Source: Microstegium vimineum (taxonomy: Eukaryota; Streptophyta; Magnoliopsida; Poales; Poaceae). Taken from it: 64,000 nt of DNA. The DNA lies in assembly GCA_022036555.1 (NCBI GenBank), contig CM039128.1, positions 20,910,171 through 20,974,170 of the forward strand. The letters run 5' to 3'. Numbering within the stretch: position 1 is the stretch's first letter; each line of letters starts with the position of its first letter. The notes under the pieces are model-generated. The model was not told the origin of the DNA. It did no database searches and worked only from the letters and a program-made list of their open reading frames with translations. Positions 10,474 through 21,900 of the stretch are shown piece by piece. The translations under genes and the position numbers were made by a program.

Positions 10474-12329
10474 CTAGAACTGTCCTCGTTGCCGAAGTTC
10501 CTTTTCTGTGATCTGCCGATCAGGGTCAACAACACCAGTCTTTTTTGCTCTATCTGAGATCAATACTTTCATCTCGCTCTTGCCCTTGGAGTCTTCCACG
10601 GCAACTATATTCATAGAGAAAGATACTGTGTTTTGTACAAAAGGGTCAGCGTCAATCTTCATCTTGCCGTCAAACTTCAAATGTCCTTCCTGAATAGCTT
10701 TTTTGGATCTTCATTCTGAACACCCGACAATCATTGATGTCATGTGAGTTGGTGTTGTGGGAGTCGCAAAACCTCTTGTCCTTTACTCCTTCAGGACGCA
10801 ACATAGGGTGTCCTTCAGGTAACTTAATGCGTCCTTCCCTGAACAGCAACTCGAAAAGCTTCTCTGATTTGGACACATCAAAGTCATAGGTTGTCTCAAC
10901 CACCGCTGATTTACTTGAGTTGGTTCTTTTGCCCAGACCAGTTCGGCTGGAGTGACTTCATCCTCGTCTTCGAACTCCGTTGCCTCTTCCAGGAAACTCT
11001 GATACACTGTATTAGTTATATCACCTTTCTGAAAACGGTTGTCCCTCCTGAACCCTTGAGACTGGTTACTCATCATCGCCAGACATTGCGACAACTGACC
11101 AAGGTCTTCGAAATCCATGCCGAACAGCTTCTCTCTGATGTTCGGCTGCATGCCTGTCACTGCCATCCCCGGCAAATGGTCATCCGGTAAATTCAGAGAA
11201 TAGCACAGGTTTTTGGTTTCTCTGAACCTGCGGAGATACTCTTGGGGCATCTCATTAGCCTTCTGTCTCAAGCCCATGAGATCGACCAACTTCTTCTCAT
11301 TGGTGCCTGTGAAGAAGTATGCATGGAATTTCTGCTCTAAATCCGCACAGCTGCCGATGGAGTTCGCCGGCAGAGACGCGAACCACATGAAGGCTGGTCC
11401 TGTCAGAGACAAAGGGAAATACCGAATCCTCCAAGCGTCATCTGTGGATGCTTCTCCCAACTGCATCAAGTATCGACGGATGTGCTCTATGGTACTGGTG
11501 TCATCTTGGCCTGAGAACTTGGTCAGATCTGCGGGAGCCTTAACCTTGGAGGGAGAGCCACTCGGTTCTACCACTCTGGATAAGGGGACTTGTACGCATA
11601 GGACTGATTCTTCATCATGTCCGCCATCCGATCCATGATGAGATCAACATTAGAATTAGGGGATCCACGTGCATGCCCTTCAAAAGGCATCCCTGTTGGG
11701 TTTTCGTACCCCGGATTCGGGAGAGCGTTGATGGCGCTGTAATCGGCAAACTCTTGATACCCTCCTCCATACATATTCTTCTGCAGTCTGTTCACTAATA
11801 GAGACACCTTGGAAGCGGAATTTGGGATTTCTCCCGTTGTGTCGAACGTGAGTTGGCCGTAGGTGGGTTGCTGATGAGTAAGCAATCTGCCCTGGTTGAT
11901 GCCGGACACTCCACCATCCTCGACCGCCTTCTCTTGGCGTTTTGGTACATTAAACAACATCAGCCCTTGCATTGGACCAGCAAACTCTTCAAAGCACTTA
12001 TCAATTGCTGGACCGAATGTGTTAACCATGATCGAGCGAAAGGTATTCAGGAAAGCGGTGTGATGGTTCCTTATAGTATCGCTTACAGCTTTGTAAACCA
12101 CTTCAACCACCTTCCGTGCATCCTCTTCCTCAGTGTAGTCAGTATGATGCGGGAGGAGAGTCCTTGGAAGGGACTGCTTCTGGAAAACCTTGCTGCTTTT
12201 GTTCCTTGAGAAGGACATCAAGCACTTGTCTTGAAACTCATCGCACGCCTTCTGAACCGCAGCCCTCATCTCCTCAGGCAGTTCATCAATTATTACGTTC
12301 AGAATCTCTGAATTGTCGATTTTAGGCAT
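10474..12329 (-). pseudogene. Tat-lineage gag, disrupted
   Basis: Structural protein of the element. The N-terminal leader (12329-11568) begins MPKIDNSEIL and has an alpha-helical acidic region with FQDKCLMSFSRNKSSKVFQKQ. The retrotransposon gag core (11574-10783) contains the conserved AFMWFASLP and AYFFTGTNEKK motifs. A knuckle-like CDSHNTNSHDINDC follows in 10903-10670, and the tail reaches 10474. Frame changes near 11570, 10850 and 10680 break it into four pieces. The start is the Met 42 bases after the LTR terminus. Confidence 0.8.
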
Positions 12330-12370
12330 CTTGAAAGTATGGTGGGTCCCACCGAACGTGCCAAAAAGTG

Positions 12371-13754
12371 TGTTGACACAAAAAGTGACGTACTGCGTCT
12401 CACACACAGCAAGCCGGAAAGCGTGGCTTTAATCGGGTACCTGAGTGCTTCGAGAACCGAAAACGTGCCAGTTAGTTTGACCTGAAACTAACAAGGGATG
12501 AAAGTCATTAGATATAAACTGCAACGTGTTGGATAATACCAGACAGTTCCATATGTACGGCCCTGAAGCCACTTACAACGACATACAGCTATGAAAGCTA
12601 TCTGCCAACAGGTTTTATAGAACGTTCGGCTAAAACAGACATAGAGTACGTAAACCACCGATTGCCGAACGCACATTCATGGGATAAGGACGTGCAAGCG
12701 GATCATAGTTGAATATAGATTAAAGCATAACCAAGCTCGGCAATCAGCCAAATTAGGGTCCATGATGAAGGAAACACGTAAGCATACATGATTAAACTAA
12801 TATAAAGCCTACATCTGCCGCACGATACCTAGCATCATCAAAGCTTAAACATGGATAGCATGCATGAACCCGCAACACGTAACAATCTAGATTCAAACTA
12901 ATTCGGCTATTATAGGTATAAGATCTACTTGTAAGATCAACATGAAAGTAATAACTCATTGCAACGTAGATAGATCTATATAAGAGCCGAATTGTATCAA
13001 TCTATATTGGGCAAAAGAGTGTTTGTAACTATGTAAAGATTATCTAAAACATGCAACACGATAACTTAATGAATCCAATAGATTTTGTCAAATCTATGAG
13101 AGCCGATAACTATCTTGCTTATGCTAAGCATATTGAGCAAACACCTGCCGCACGGTATTTACTTGTAAATAAAACATAAGTAAAGACTTCCTGATCATCA
13201 ATCAAAGATCCGCCACACGATCATTGATAATAAACAAGACTACTTGCATCAACATCTAAATCCACCGCATGATACTAGACATGATAACAAGGTTGCCAAG
13301 ACATACGGAGGTCGACGGATCGATGATTCCTCTCGAAGAACTTGATGACACGACAAAGGACTCGAAGTTGGCACGGGGCCGGTTGTATTGATTTGGTCGT
13401 GAACACCCTTTTACAATAGCTAAGGGTTTATATTTATACCCTGGCTATGACATGAGTCCTAAGAGGACACGACCACAAAATATTAAAGGAAGAAACATAA
13501 TATCTTGACTTTAGTTCCCTTCGGAGTCTCCATTGCCTTAATTATCGCAATTGTCGTTATCAATTCAGCTCTCACTTGCCGCCTTCGTCGCTCCGATGGA
13601 AACCGCCCTTCTTCTGATTAACCGATTGCGTGATCGATTGCCGAATCTGGGAATTAACCGACCGCATGGACTTTGCCGAATGCTCTGAGCATCTATCTCT
13701 GCCGACTCGTTGCGCACTGGCCCACTTTCATCGTGCAAAAATCCGATGTTAACA
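12371..13754 (-). repeat. Tat gypsy LTR, inner copy
   Basis: 1384 bp, bounded on the minus strand by TGTTAACA (13754) and TGTCAACA (12371). A TATA-like TATAAATATAAA lies near 13440 (minus strand). Just downstream is TTTTTGGCACGTTCGGTGGG, the primer-binding region shared by all three Tat elements here; the tRNA is not assigned. It is homologous along its length to 14162-15550 but with numerous substitutions and small indels. Confidence 0.85.
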
Positions 13755-14161
13755 GTTGGTCCTTGTATTGGACCATGAGTTTCTTCAAAGAGTTTATCAG
13801 CAGATGGGCCGAAAGTACTGATCATGATTCGGCGAAAGGTGTTTAGGAAAGCCGTTTGATGATTTGTCATGGTTTGACTCATGGCCTTGCAAACCATCTC
13901 GGTTACCTTGCGGGCATCCTCCTCTTCAGTGTAATTAGTCTGATGCGGCAGGAGGGTTCTCGGGGGCGATTGCTTCTGAAAAACTTTGTTGCTTTTATTC
14001 CTCGAGAAGGACAGCAAGCACTTTTGTTGAAACTCATCGCACGCTTGCTGGACAACATTCCTCATGTCCTCTAGCAACTCTTCCATAGTCATCCAGGATC
14101 TGAGTGTTGTCGATTTCAACCATCTTGAGATGTGGTGTCCCACCGAGCGTGCCAAAAAGTG
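13755..14161 (-). pseudogene. Duplicated gag leader fragment between two LTRs
   Basis: 407 bp homologous to the first 400 bp of internal sequence at 11965-12370. It includes the primer-binding region (TTTTTGGCACGCTCGGTGGG) and the leader motifs DEFQQKCLLSFSRNKSNKVF and TYTEEEDARK. It ends abruptly at the terminus of the inner LTR (13754). It is therefore the 5' stub of an outer element interrupted by the inner element. Confidence 0.8.
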
Positions 14162-15550
14162 TGTTGACACAAAAAGTGACGTACTGTGTCTCACACACAG
14201 GAAGCTGAAAAGTGTGGCTTCAATCGGGTACCCGGGTGTTTGGAGAACCGAAAATGTGCTAGTCAGTTTGACCTGAAACTAACAAAGGATGAAAATTATT
14301 AGAAATAAACTGGAATGTGTCGGATGAGACCAGACAGTTCCATATGTACGACCTTGAAGCCACTTATGACGACATACAACTATAAAAGCTAGATGCCAAT
14401 AGAGTACATAGATCATTTGGCTAAAACAAAGAGCACGTGGCACTTTGATTGCCGAATATGTATGCATGAGAAAGTACGTATGAATGAATCAATTATCTAA
14501 AAGTTAAAGCACTACCAAGCTCGGCAATCCAACCGAGTTGGGATCCATGATGAAGGAACACGTAAATAAAGCATGAATCAAACTAATCTAAAGCTTGCAT
14601 CCGCCGCATGATACTTAACTTTATCAAAGCTAAAACATGATTAACATGGATGAACCCGCAACACGTAGCAATCCAGATCGAACTAATTCGGCTATTACAA
14701 ACATAGATCTATTTGTGAAGACATCATGAAAGCAACGATTGTTTAAGTTTAAACAGATCTATAAGAGATAAAAAAGAGTCGAACCGTATCAATCTAGATT
14801 GGGCAAAAGAGTGTTACAAATAAATAAGAGATCTAAAACATGCAACACGTCATAAATTAATGAATCTATTAGATCTTGCCAAATCTAACAGAGCCGATAA
14901 CTATCTTGCTTTTGCTAAGAAAATCGAGCAAACACCTGCCGCACGATATTTAATCATAAACGAAACATAAGCAAAGACTTCTTGATTGTCAAGCAAAGAT
15001 CTGTCGCACGATCATCGAAAACAAACAAGACTACTTGTATCAATGTCTAAATCCACCGCGTGATACTAGACATGATAACAAGGTTCCCGGGACTTACGGA
15101 GGTCGACGGATCGATGATTCCTCTCGAAGAACTCGACGACACGACAAAAGGAATCAAAGTTGGCACGATGCCGGTTGTGTTGATTTGGTTGTGAACATTT
15201 TTACAATGGCCAAGGGTTTATATTTATACCCCGGTCATTACATGAGTCCTACAAAGACACGATTACAAAATATCAGAGGAAAACTGACACCTTTAACTCT
15301 AGTTTCCTTCAGAGTCTTTTATTTCCTTAATTATCGCAACCTTTGTTGTCTGATCGGTTGTCACTTGCCGATTCCGCCGCCTCTTCGATGAAAAACCGCC
15401 TTTCTTCTAAATAGCCGACCGCACGACCATTTACCGAATCGGAACAAATTAACCGACCACACGAACACTTGCCGAATGCTCCCTCGACAATTTTACTGCG
15501 TGCTGGCTCATTTGTCATCTTCTCAAACATGCCAAAATCTGGTGTTAACA
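14162..15550 (-). repeat. Tat gypsy LTR, outer copy
   Basis: 1389 bp, TGTTAACA at 15550 to TGTCAACA at 14162 on the minus strand, with a TATA-like box near 15222. It abuts the copia LTR on its right at 15551. The copia LTR lacks about the first 13 bases seen in its relative (5133-5121), suggesting the gypsy end lies inside that LTR. Confidence 0.85.
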
Positions 15551-17467
15551 GTGGCTTACTTCTAACCCTTTGCAAAAGCAAATGTGTGCTTGTCTATCGG
15601 CTTGTGGTGTGCAGGTACTATGCCTAGTGACAGTTGTCAATGGCGTGGAGAAGGTCGAGTAAAGGCTTGTCGTGCCGATGGACTGAGAGCGGTGAAGGGC
15701 GGAAGCGAGGCTCGGACTGAAGGACCATGGGTGCCGGCGGACTAGCTGTGGTGACTAGTGCTCGGCACCGGCGAGTGCGACAAGACATGGAGGTAGACCG
15801 GGTCGACCGAGTCAAGACGGTGGACACGCGAGTCGAGCGGAGGCTCAGGGGACTCGGAGTCCGACCGGGCGAGGACAAGGTGGCTCGAGTTGAGCAGTTT
15901 GGTCGTTTGGGCCGCAAAACCACCGGTGGACAGTTTCCGAGTTTGGGCCTCAAAACTCAGGGTTCGGTAGTTGAGCCCAAAGCTACTGGTGGGGGGTTTC
16001 CTGGGTTTGGGCCTCAAAACCTAGGCGGAGCTTCCGAGGAAGCGGGGATGGCACGTGGTGGAATCCTGGAGGTTGCGTCGAGGCGACGGCAACTCCTGTC
16101 AGGATGCGGGGCCGTCCATTCAAGATGCAAGAGATATTTTCCGGAGCTTGGACTACAATGCTTAGGCTAGGTAGTTCACTTCATGTATCTAAGGGGGTCT
16201 TTGGGAAATTGCCAAAGCCCTGTTAAATAGGGGATGAAGGGGTATCCTCATCCCACCTCTTGAACCCTAGTCATTTGCACCACCTCTCTCTCTCTCTTGT
16301 TTATCTCTCTAGTTCATGAGGTCCCTAGTGTAAGGATTTGCACTTTGATTTTAAGTGGGAATCGTAGGCCTTACCCTCCGTAAGCCATGTCGGCTTTGAT
16401 TTTGTGATTGTGTCTCCTTTTTCTTGTGTTCTTCACTAATCGCGTTTTTGCTCCTCTTAATCATCTTTGTTCATGCGATGATTTCTCTTGATTGAGAGCC
16501 AGTTTTGCGATTCCGTTTAAAACATGTTGTGCGGGATGACGAGTTGAAGATTTGCACCGAAGGGCTTTGTCCCAAACATCTTAAGCACTTAGATCGGGCA
16601 ATTTTTATTTCGTGTTCTTTGTTTTTGGAGTTCTTCCCGAAATTCTTTTACGCCGGTTGATTCAATCCAAATTGAGCGATGATTCTCTAGGGATAGCTCC
16701 TCCATAAGCTTGGGATCATGCCCACAAAGTTTGGTAGCCATTGGAGAAGATTTGGTGGAGGATCCATGGAATTTCGGGTGAAGGCGATTTTAAATCACCC
16801 CCTTTTTTCTCTGCCCGAGAAGGCACGGACAGTCCGCCGTTGTGGGCGCGGATAGTCCGGGGTCGGGCTCCGGTAGAAGCCCTCGGTTGTGCTCTCTGTG
16901 TTGAGTCGCGGACAGTCCACAAGACACCCGCTGACGGTCCGAGACTTGTCCTGTAGCCGAACAGATTTGACACAGGAACAGTGTTGTTTTCGGGATTTGG
17001 CCAGCGGACAGTCCGGCGCAGACCGCGGACAGTCCGAGCCTCCCCTGTTACCGGGCGCGGACAGTCCGAGATCCGAACAGGGATCAATATAGAAACTTGG
17101 TGTTTCGGGCAGCTGAACGGCGGACAGTCCGGGACTTTTTGCGGACAGTCCGGCGTTTGTTTCTTGTGTACGGCGGACAGTCCGAGCTCAAGCGCCGGAC
17201 AGTCCGAGGATTCCCTGTTTGCTTCTTCTGTCTCCGTTCTTTCGCGTGTTGGTTTTCGTCTGTCTCCGACCGCTCCGCTGCACCTCTAGGGTTCCTCCTA
17301 AGGTGTCCACCTACTTGTTAGGTCGTGTGCGTGTCGTTTCTTCCGAGCTCACTTTTTGGGTGTGATTTTGGGATAAGGGTCAAGCAATAGAAGTTTCCGA
17401 AAGGAATTTTTATTTGGCTCCCATTCACCCCACCCTCCCCCCTCTAGTCGTGATTCTCGGTCCTTCA
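15551..17467 (+). repeat. Copia LTR, + orientation, same family as 3272-5133
   Basis: About 1.9 kb ending in TTCTCGGTCCTTCA (17467), identical in its last bases to the terminus of the left copia LTR. A TTAAATAG box lies at about 16224. No primer binding site follows and no polypurine tract is evident before it, so it reads as a solo or orphan LTR. A 147-codon open frame at 15727-16170 is LTR sequence: its relative in 4502-4909 is conserved only as nucleotides with frame shifts. The flank 17468-17472 is GAGAT; no matching duplication was found at the left because a gypsy end is there. Confidence 0.75.
16824..17206 (+). repeat. Array of CGGACAGTCCG palindromes in the LTR
   Basis: Eleven copies or near copies of the 11-bp palindrome CGGACAGTCCG occur at irregular 15-90 base intervals (for example about 16824, 16853, 16910, 17005, 17026, 17057, 17121, 17139, 17174, 17193). 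They lie downstream of the TATA-like box, in the part expected to be transcribed. The homologous LTR at 3272-5133 carries a different GACGGACG-type block in the same place. Confidence 0.8.
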
Positions 17468-18051
17468 GAGATATTTTGGTGGAGGGTTAGTTCCACATTG
17501 GTTGTAAAAGGCGGGTTAGACCAACATATGAGGCTTCTATAATGCATACCACTGTCCCTGGTTAATCATTTTATGCGAAGCGAGGACGAAAGCATAAGTG
17601 GGATGGTGGTCGGTCTTGTTCACTCAGCGTGTAGAGTGGATCTGAGCCGTTTAGACTCCGAGGCGTTACCGGGATGGACGACCAAACCACTACCACTATG
17701 ATAATGCAGTGGCGGAGCCAAGGCCCGGCCATCCTGGGCCGGTGCTCGGGCTCACGGCTCACCTGCAGGTAAACAGGTTATTACTTTACATTAGAAAATA
17801 TTACGTAAATATTTTTTATATTTATTTATTCATTAATCAATTATACTCATGAAGTAGTATACAGCAGCGGACCAAAGGTCATCTCTCCTTTTGTTTTTTT
17901 ATTATCATGTGTTTTTTAAAAAATGTGTAGGGAGATAGACCCACTACACTAGCTACTAACTAAAAACTTGTACTAGAAAGATGGATTAGCTTAAAACTGT
18001 TGTGGTTTTCTAATATTACTTTCATATACAATGCTTTATATTATATTACAT
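17468..18051. other. Unassigned intergenic/transposon-derived stretch
   Basis: No convincing reading frame. At 17706 a CAGTGGCGGAGCCA motif resembles the terminus of some plant hAT elements, but no matching inverted end was found nearby. AT-rich from 17780 on. Confidence 0.3.
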
Positions 18052-18324
18052 TCTCATTGGTAGGGCTCCGGCTTCTCGTGGCTCCTTACAAAAGTCAGGC
18101 TAAACATGCATCTAATAAATGACTTCTTGTACGAGCTTAGAGAAGCTAGAGCTATTTTTATAAAGGAGTCAGAGCCCTAGAAATGTGGTTTCTCTCGATT
18201 TCTGGTAACAATTCTAACCCAAATTATTAAATTATCATAGAGACTATTTTTGCCAAATGTTTTCTAAACAAATTTAACTTCACCAAAAAAAGTTACTCCC
18301 TGTGTGGAGTCAGCCCTGCCAAAC
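18052..18324. mobile_element. Probable MITE with imperfect terminal repeats
   Basis: About 270 bp starting near TTGGTAGGGCTCCGGCTTC and ending GGAGTCAGCCCTGCCAAACT. The ends are imperfect inverted repeats around TTGGYAGGGCT. The body has the AT-rich centre and the internal GGAGTCAGAGCCCTAG typical of the grass MITEs that end in GGCTCCGGCTCC. No target duplication was confirmed. It directly precedes the truncated 5' LTR at 18325 and may mark what removed that LTR's first half. Confidence 0.4.
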
Positions 18325-18904
18325 TGATTCTTGCATGAATAGTAGAGTCTGTTTAGGAAAAGATTGTTTCTGTTTGGGTTCGACTCCTGCGTGAGTCAGT
18401 TATTTCCTTAAAGTTAGGAGTTTTTGTTTAGGAAAGGTAGGAGTCGTATCTGTCTACAACTCCCTCTGCCGGAGTATAAATAGGTACCCAGGGGTGCTGT
18501 ATACAGATATATCCAAGCATATCAACCAATCAATTACCTTTTCATCTACTTTACCAGTACTCTACTTTTATCGTATTAGATGTACTTTACCTACGAGTTC
18601 TTTCAAGTTTTTGACGGGCTGCATCTTATCGACCTCCGTCAAACCTTTGTAAGTTCCGTGTTTTGAGCAATCTGAGCTTTGACGTCCGGGCGCATCGCTA
18701 TCGTCTCGTTCAGCTCTACTCTAGTTATCCTGATCAGGTTTGAGCCTTGACATCCGGGCGCATCGCCGCTGTCTCGTTCGAATTCTGTTCTAGTTATCGT
18801 CCTTGTCGATTAACTGGTCAAATCGACTGGCACGCCTTCGGACAACCAAGTTTCGGGTATAAGCCCGAGGTGTTCGCAGATCCTGACGTTTTTTTGCGTC
18901 AACA
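18325..18904 (+). repeat. 5' LTR of the gag-only element, 5'-truncated
   Basis: Matches 22953-23546 of the 3' LTR, lacking about the first 460 bases and a short internal segment. A TATA box TATAAATA lies at 18475-18482. It ends ...GCGTCAACA at 18904. With U3 missing, any transcript would depend on the retained TATA region. Confidence 0.85.
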
Positions 18905-18932
18905 CCTCTTTTGGCACGCTCGGTGGGACACG
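18905..18932 (+). promoter_or_regulatory. Primer-binding region of the Tat element
   Basis: CCTCTTTTGGCACGCTCGGTGGGACA directly follows the LTR. The TTTGGCACGCTCGGTGGGAC core is also found next to the LTR ends at 12340-12370 and 14135-14161 on the minus strand. The conserved position supports a minus-strand primer site; the matching tRNA was not determined. Confidence 0.6.
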
Positions 18933-18956
18933 ATTATACAAAATTATACATCTACT

Positions 18957-21900
18957 ATGGATGATCATACCGGCGTCAATCCGAAGAACGTCATCGGAGT
19001 CTCCGAAGCCAATATGAGAGATGATCAGAAGCAGGCTATGGAGCAGGCTATGGAGGAGTACAAGCGGTTATATCTCAAATCCTTCAGCCTAAACAGAATC
19101 GGGGAAGCGGTCCAGAAGCAAGATCCGTCGTCGCCACGGCAGGTCACTTTCAACGCCGATCCTGGTAAATTACAACAGATGGTTAATTCTGCATTGAATA
19201 ATGTATTAATTAGGTAATCCAATGTGTTGTCCGATACTGTATGCAATGCTATTAAGCAAACTTTCAAGGGAGGACAGGCACCATATTATGTTGGTCTGAA
19301 GTATTGTCAACTCGGATCGACATCTGTTACGATCCCATCGGTGGTTCCAGGGGTGTCTTCATCGATTATGAACCGATCTGCCGATGAGATCATGCCACCA
19401 AGATCGAGCCCAACAAGCATCACTCAGGTGAATACAAATCTGGTGGCCTCAACAATGTCTGGACCTGTGATCCAGAATCAGTCAACTTCTGCCAACTGGT
19501 GGGGATACGGTATGTCTCCAAATCCATCTGCTGATTCCAGATTGGTCCAAGATAACTATGCAGGCTGGAAGATTCCCATGGCATCGGCAGCACCTGTACA
19601 GCCGATGGTTCCAGTGATGCATTATGCTACATATTCTCCGACGGTGCAGTTGCCAACAGGGAATCTTCAAATGGCAATACCCAGAGTGTCTTACGCCCAA
19701 CCATCGGCAAATCACTTGCCGATGCAACAAGGCCCAACAGCTGCAAGTCAACCCATGGCGGCAATGAATTACCCGGCGCCACAAGAACGACAAGCATCGG
19801 CTGGTTATCAGCTATCGGCAAATTCTTGGCCGATACAACAAGACATGCCGATTGACAATCAGCCTGTATCGGCAATGGCTACTCAACCTATGGTACCCGC
19901 AAATCAAGGCTATCATCCAAGGGTACAAGGGCTACAAGAATCAGCTGGTTATCAGTCATCGGTAAGTTGTATGCCGATGACACCTAATGTAAGTTGGATC
20001 GGTCAATTACCGATTCAGCAGCAGGTTGTGCAGCCTGGGCACCAAGTGGCAAGAGCTCCGTAGTATCATCCGGCAAATCTTCAGAATGAAATATCGGTAC
20101 ATCAGCCGATAAGTACTACACCGCAATACTCGCAAGTGAATGTGCACAATGAGACATCGGTACAACAACCGATGAATATAATGCCACGACACAAGCCAGT
20201 GAGTATGCAAAATTGCCCATCGGCAACTCAGCCGATGCATAATGTTCAGATGACTGGTACTGCGCATGAGTCGATTACTTCAAGCACTTCAACATCAAGA
20301 CCCGAAGAAGTGCATCAATCTACTCAACCAGTGGGTGTTCAGGGTTGCCCATCGGCCAATCAGCCGATGCTTAATATTCAACGGACTGATACAGTAAATG
20401 TGCCGATTGCCCCGGCCTGTTTACCGCAAAGGTATGAAGAGGTGCATCGATCTGCTCAACCAGTCAATATCCAGCCAGTGCATCTGCAGGATCAAGATGC
20501 ATATTTAGCCGATAAGATTGCCGAAGTGGCGAAATAGCAATTCGGTATCAAGCCTAAGGTTGATACATATTCTTATCGGATTCCATATCCTCCAGCTTAT
20601 GATTTAATCCCCTTCCCAAATCGGTACAAGGTGCCAGATTTCACCAAATTTTCTGGTCAAGATGATATGTCAACAATGGAGCACATTAACCGATTCATCA
20701 TCCAATGTGGGGAGGCTGCTAGTAGAGATGAGCTGAGAGTAAGATTGTTTTCATCATCTTTGTCTGGATCGGCGTTTACATGGTTTATTTCATTGCCTCC
20801 AAGTTCTGTAATCACTTGGGCCGATCTAGAGAAGCAGTTTCACAAGTACTTCTTCACTGGTGTACATGAAAAGAAGATTACCGATTTGATCAAATTGAAG
20901 CAGCACAATGATGAATCAGTGGAAAGCTTCGTCCAAAGGCTTCGGGATGTGAAGAACAAGTGCTATAGCTTGGTACTTGATGATCGGCAATTGGTGGATT
21001 TGGCTCTCCAGGGATTACTGCCGCACATCAGAGACAAATATGCGTCTCAAAAGTTCGAAAGCTTGAGCCATCTTGTGCAAAGGGTTGCCGATCAAGACAC
21101 CAAAGTGTTTGAGCCCGGAGAAAATTGGGATGACGAGGTGTCTTTAACTAAGAAGACAGATTCGGACGAAGAGGCAAGTATCGGTTTAGTTGAATCGGTA
21201 AAGAATAAAAAGTCGATATCTTGTCCGAAAGAAGCTGAGGGATGCACATTTGATATCACCAAGGCCGATAGGATGTTTGACCTATTGCTCCAAGAAGGGA
21301 AGATTAAGCTGGCACCTAACCAGGTAATTCCATCGGCCAAAGAACTCAAGAGAATCAGGTATTGTAAGTGGCACAATGCAACTTCTCACAATACCAATGA
21401 CTGCAAAGTCTTTAGGCAGCAGTTGCAGTCAGAAATTGAATCTGTGTGGATTAAGTTTAAAAATTCCAAAGCCCAGAAGCCAATGAAGATCAATCAGCAC
21501 CCGTTTCCTAATAATATGGTGGAAACTAGTGGAAAAACTAAAGTGCTGACATCGAAAGCTGCTAGGAAAAGTGCATCGGTAGACCCTGAACATCAGATAG
21601 CCGTGCATGAAGTAACAGGGGAAAAGTTTGCCGATGACAGAGAAGGCAAAAGGGTTGCCGATGAAAGCAGTCATGCTCAGAGGTCTCCTGGTAATATAAT
21701 CATGCATAGGCGACCAAGGCAGGAGTATCGGCGGTCACGAGAAGAGCGATATCGGCAGCAAAAGGAAGAAAGGCGCCAAGAGTGGCATCGGCATCAAGAT
21801 CATTGGAGGTGCCCCTTCTTTATCCACTGCTGGGAAGAAGGCATCAAGCTACCCACTGCCGATGATTGCCCTGAATGCAATGGGTACTACTCTGCCGATC

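Larger units (their letters stand above)
5134..15550 (-). mobile_element. Ty3/gypsy Tat-lineage composite element, minus strand
   Basis: Minus-strand order is LTR (15550-14162), 407 bp of gag leader, second LTR (13754-12371), gag, protease, RT, RNase H, second RNase H, integrase, then the end of an opposite-strand ORF at 5212-5738. The 3' LTR and most of the antisense ORF are missing; the copia LTR at 5133 cuts them off. The dual RNase H and a downstream antisense ORF identify the Tat lineage. The two LTRs differ at many positions, so this is an old product of insertion of one family member into another, or of unequal exchange. Confidence 0.8.

Noticed and set aside
13565..14194. Separate gene between the two LTRs
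   Set aside because: It is the gag leader fragment running into the LTR; its N- and C-terminal parts are LTR sequence.
15727..16170. 147-codon open frame as a gene
   Set aside because: Lies inside a copia LTR; the homologous LTR at 4502-4909 conserves nucleotides but not the reading frame throughout.
17706..17760. hAT terminus CAGTGGCGGAGCCA
   Set aside because: No inverted partner or 8-bp duplication found within several kb.
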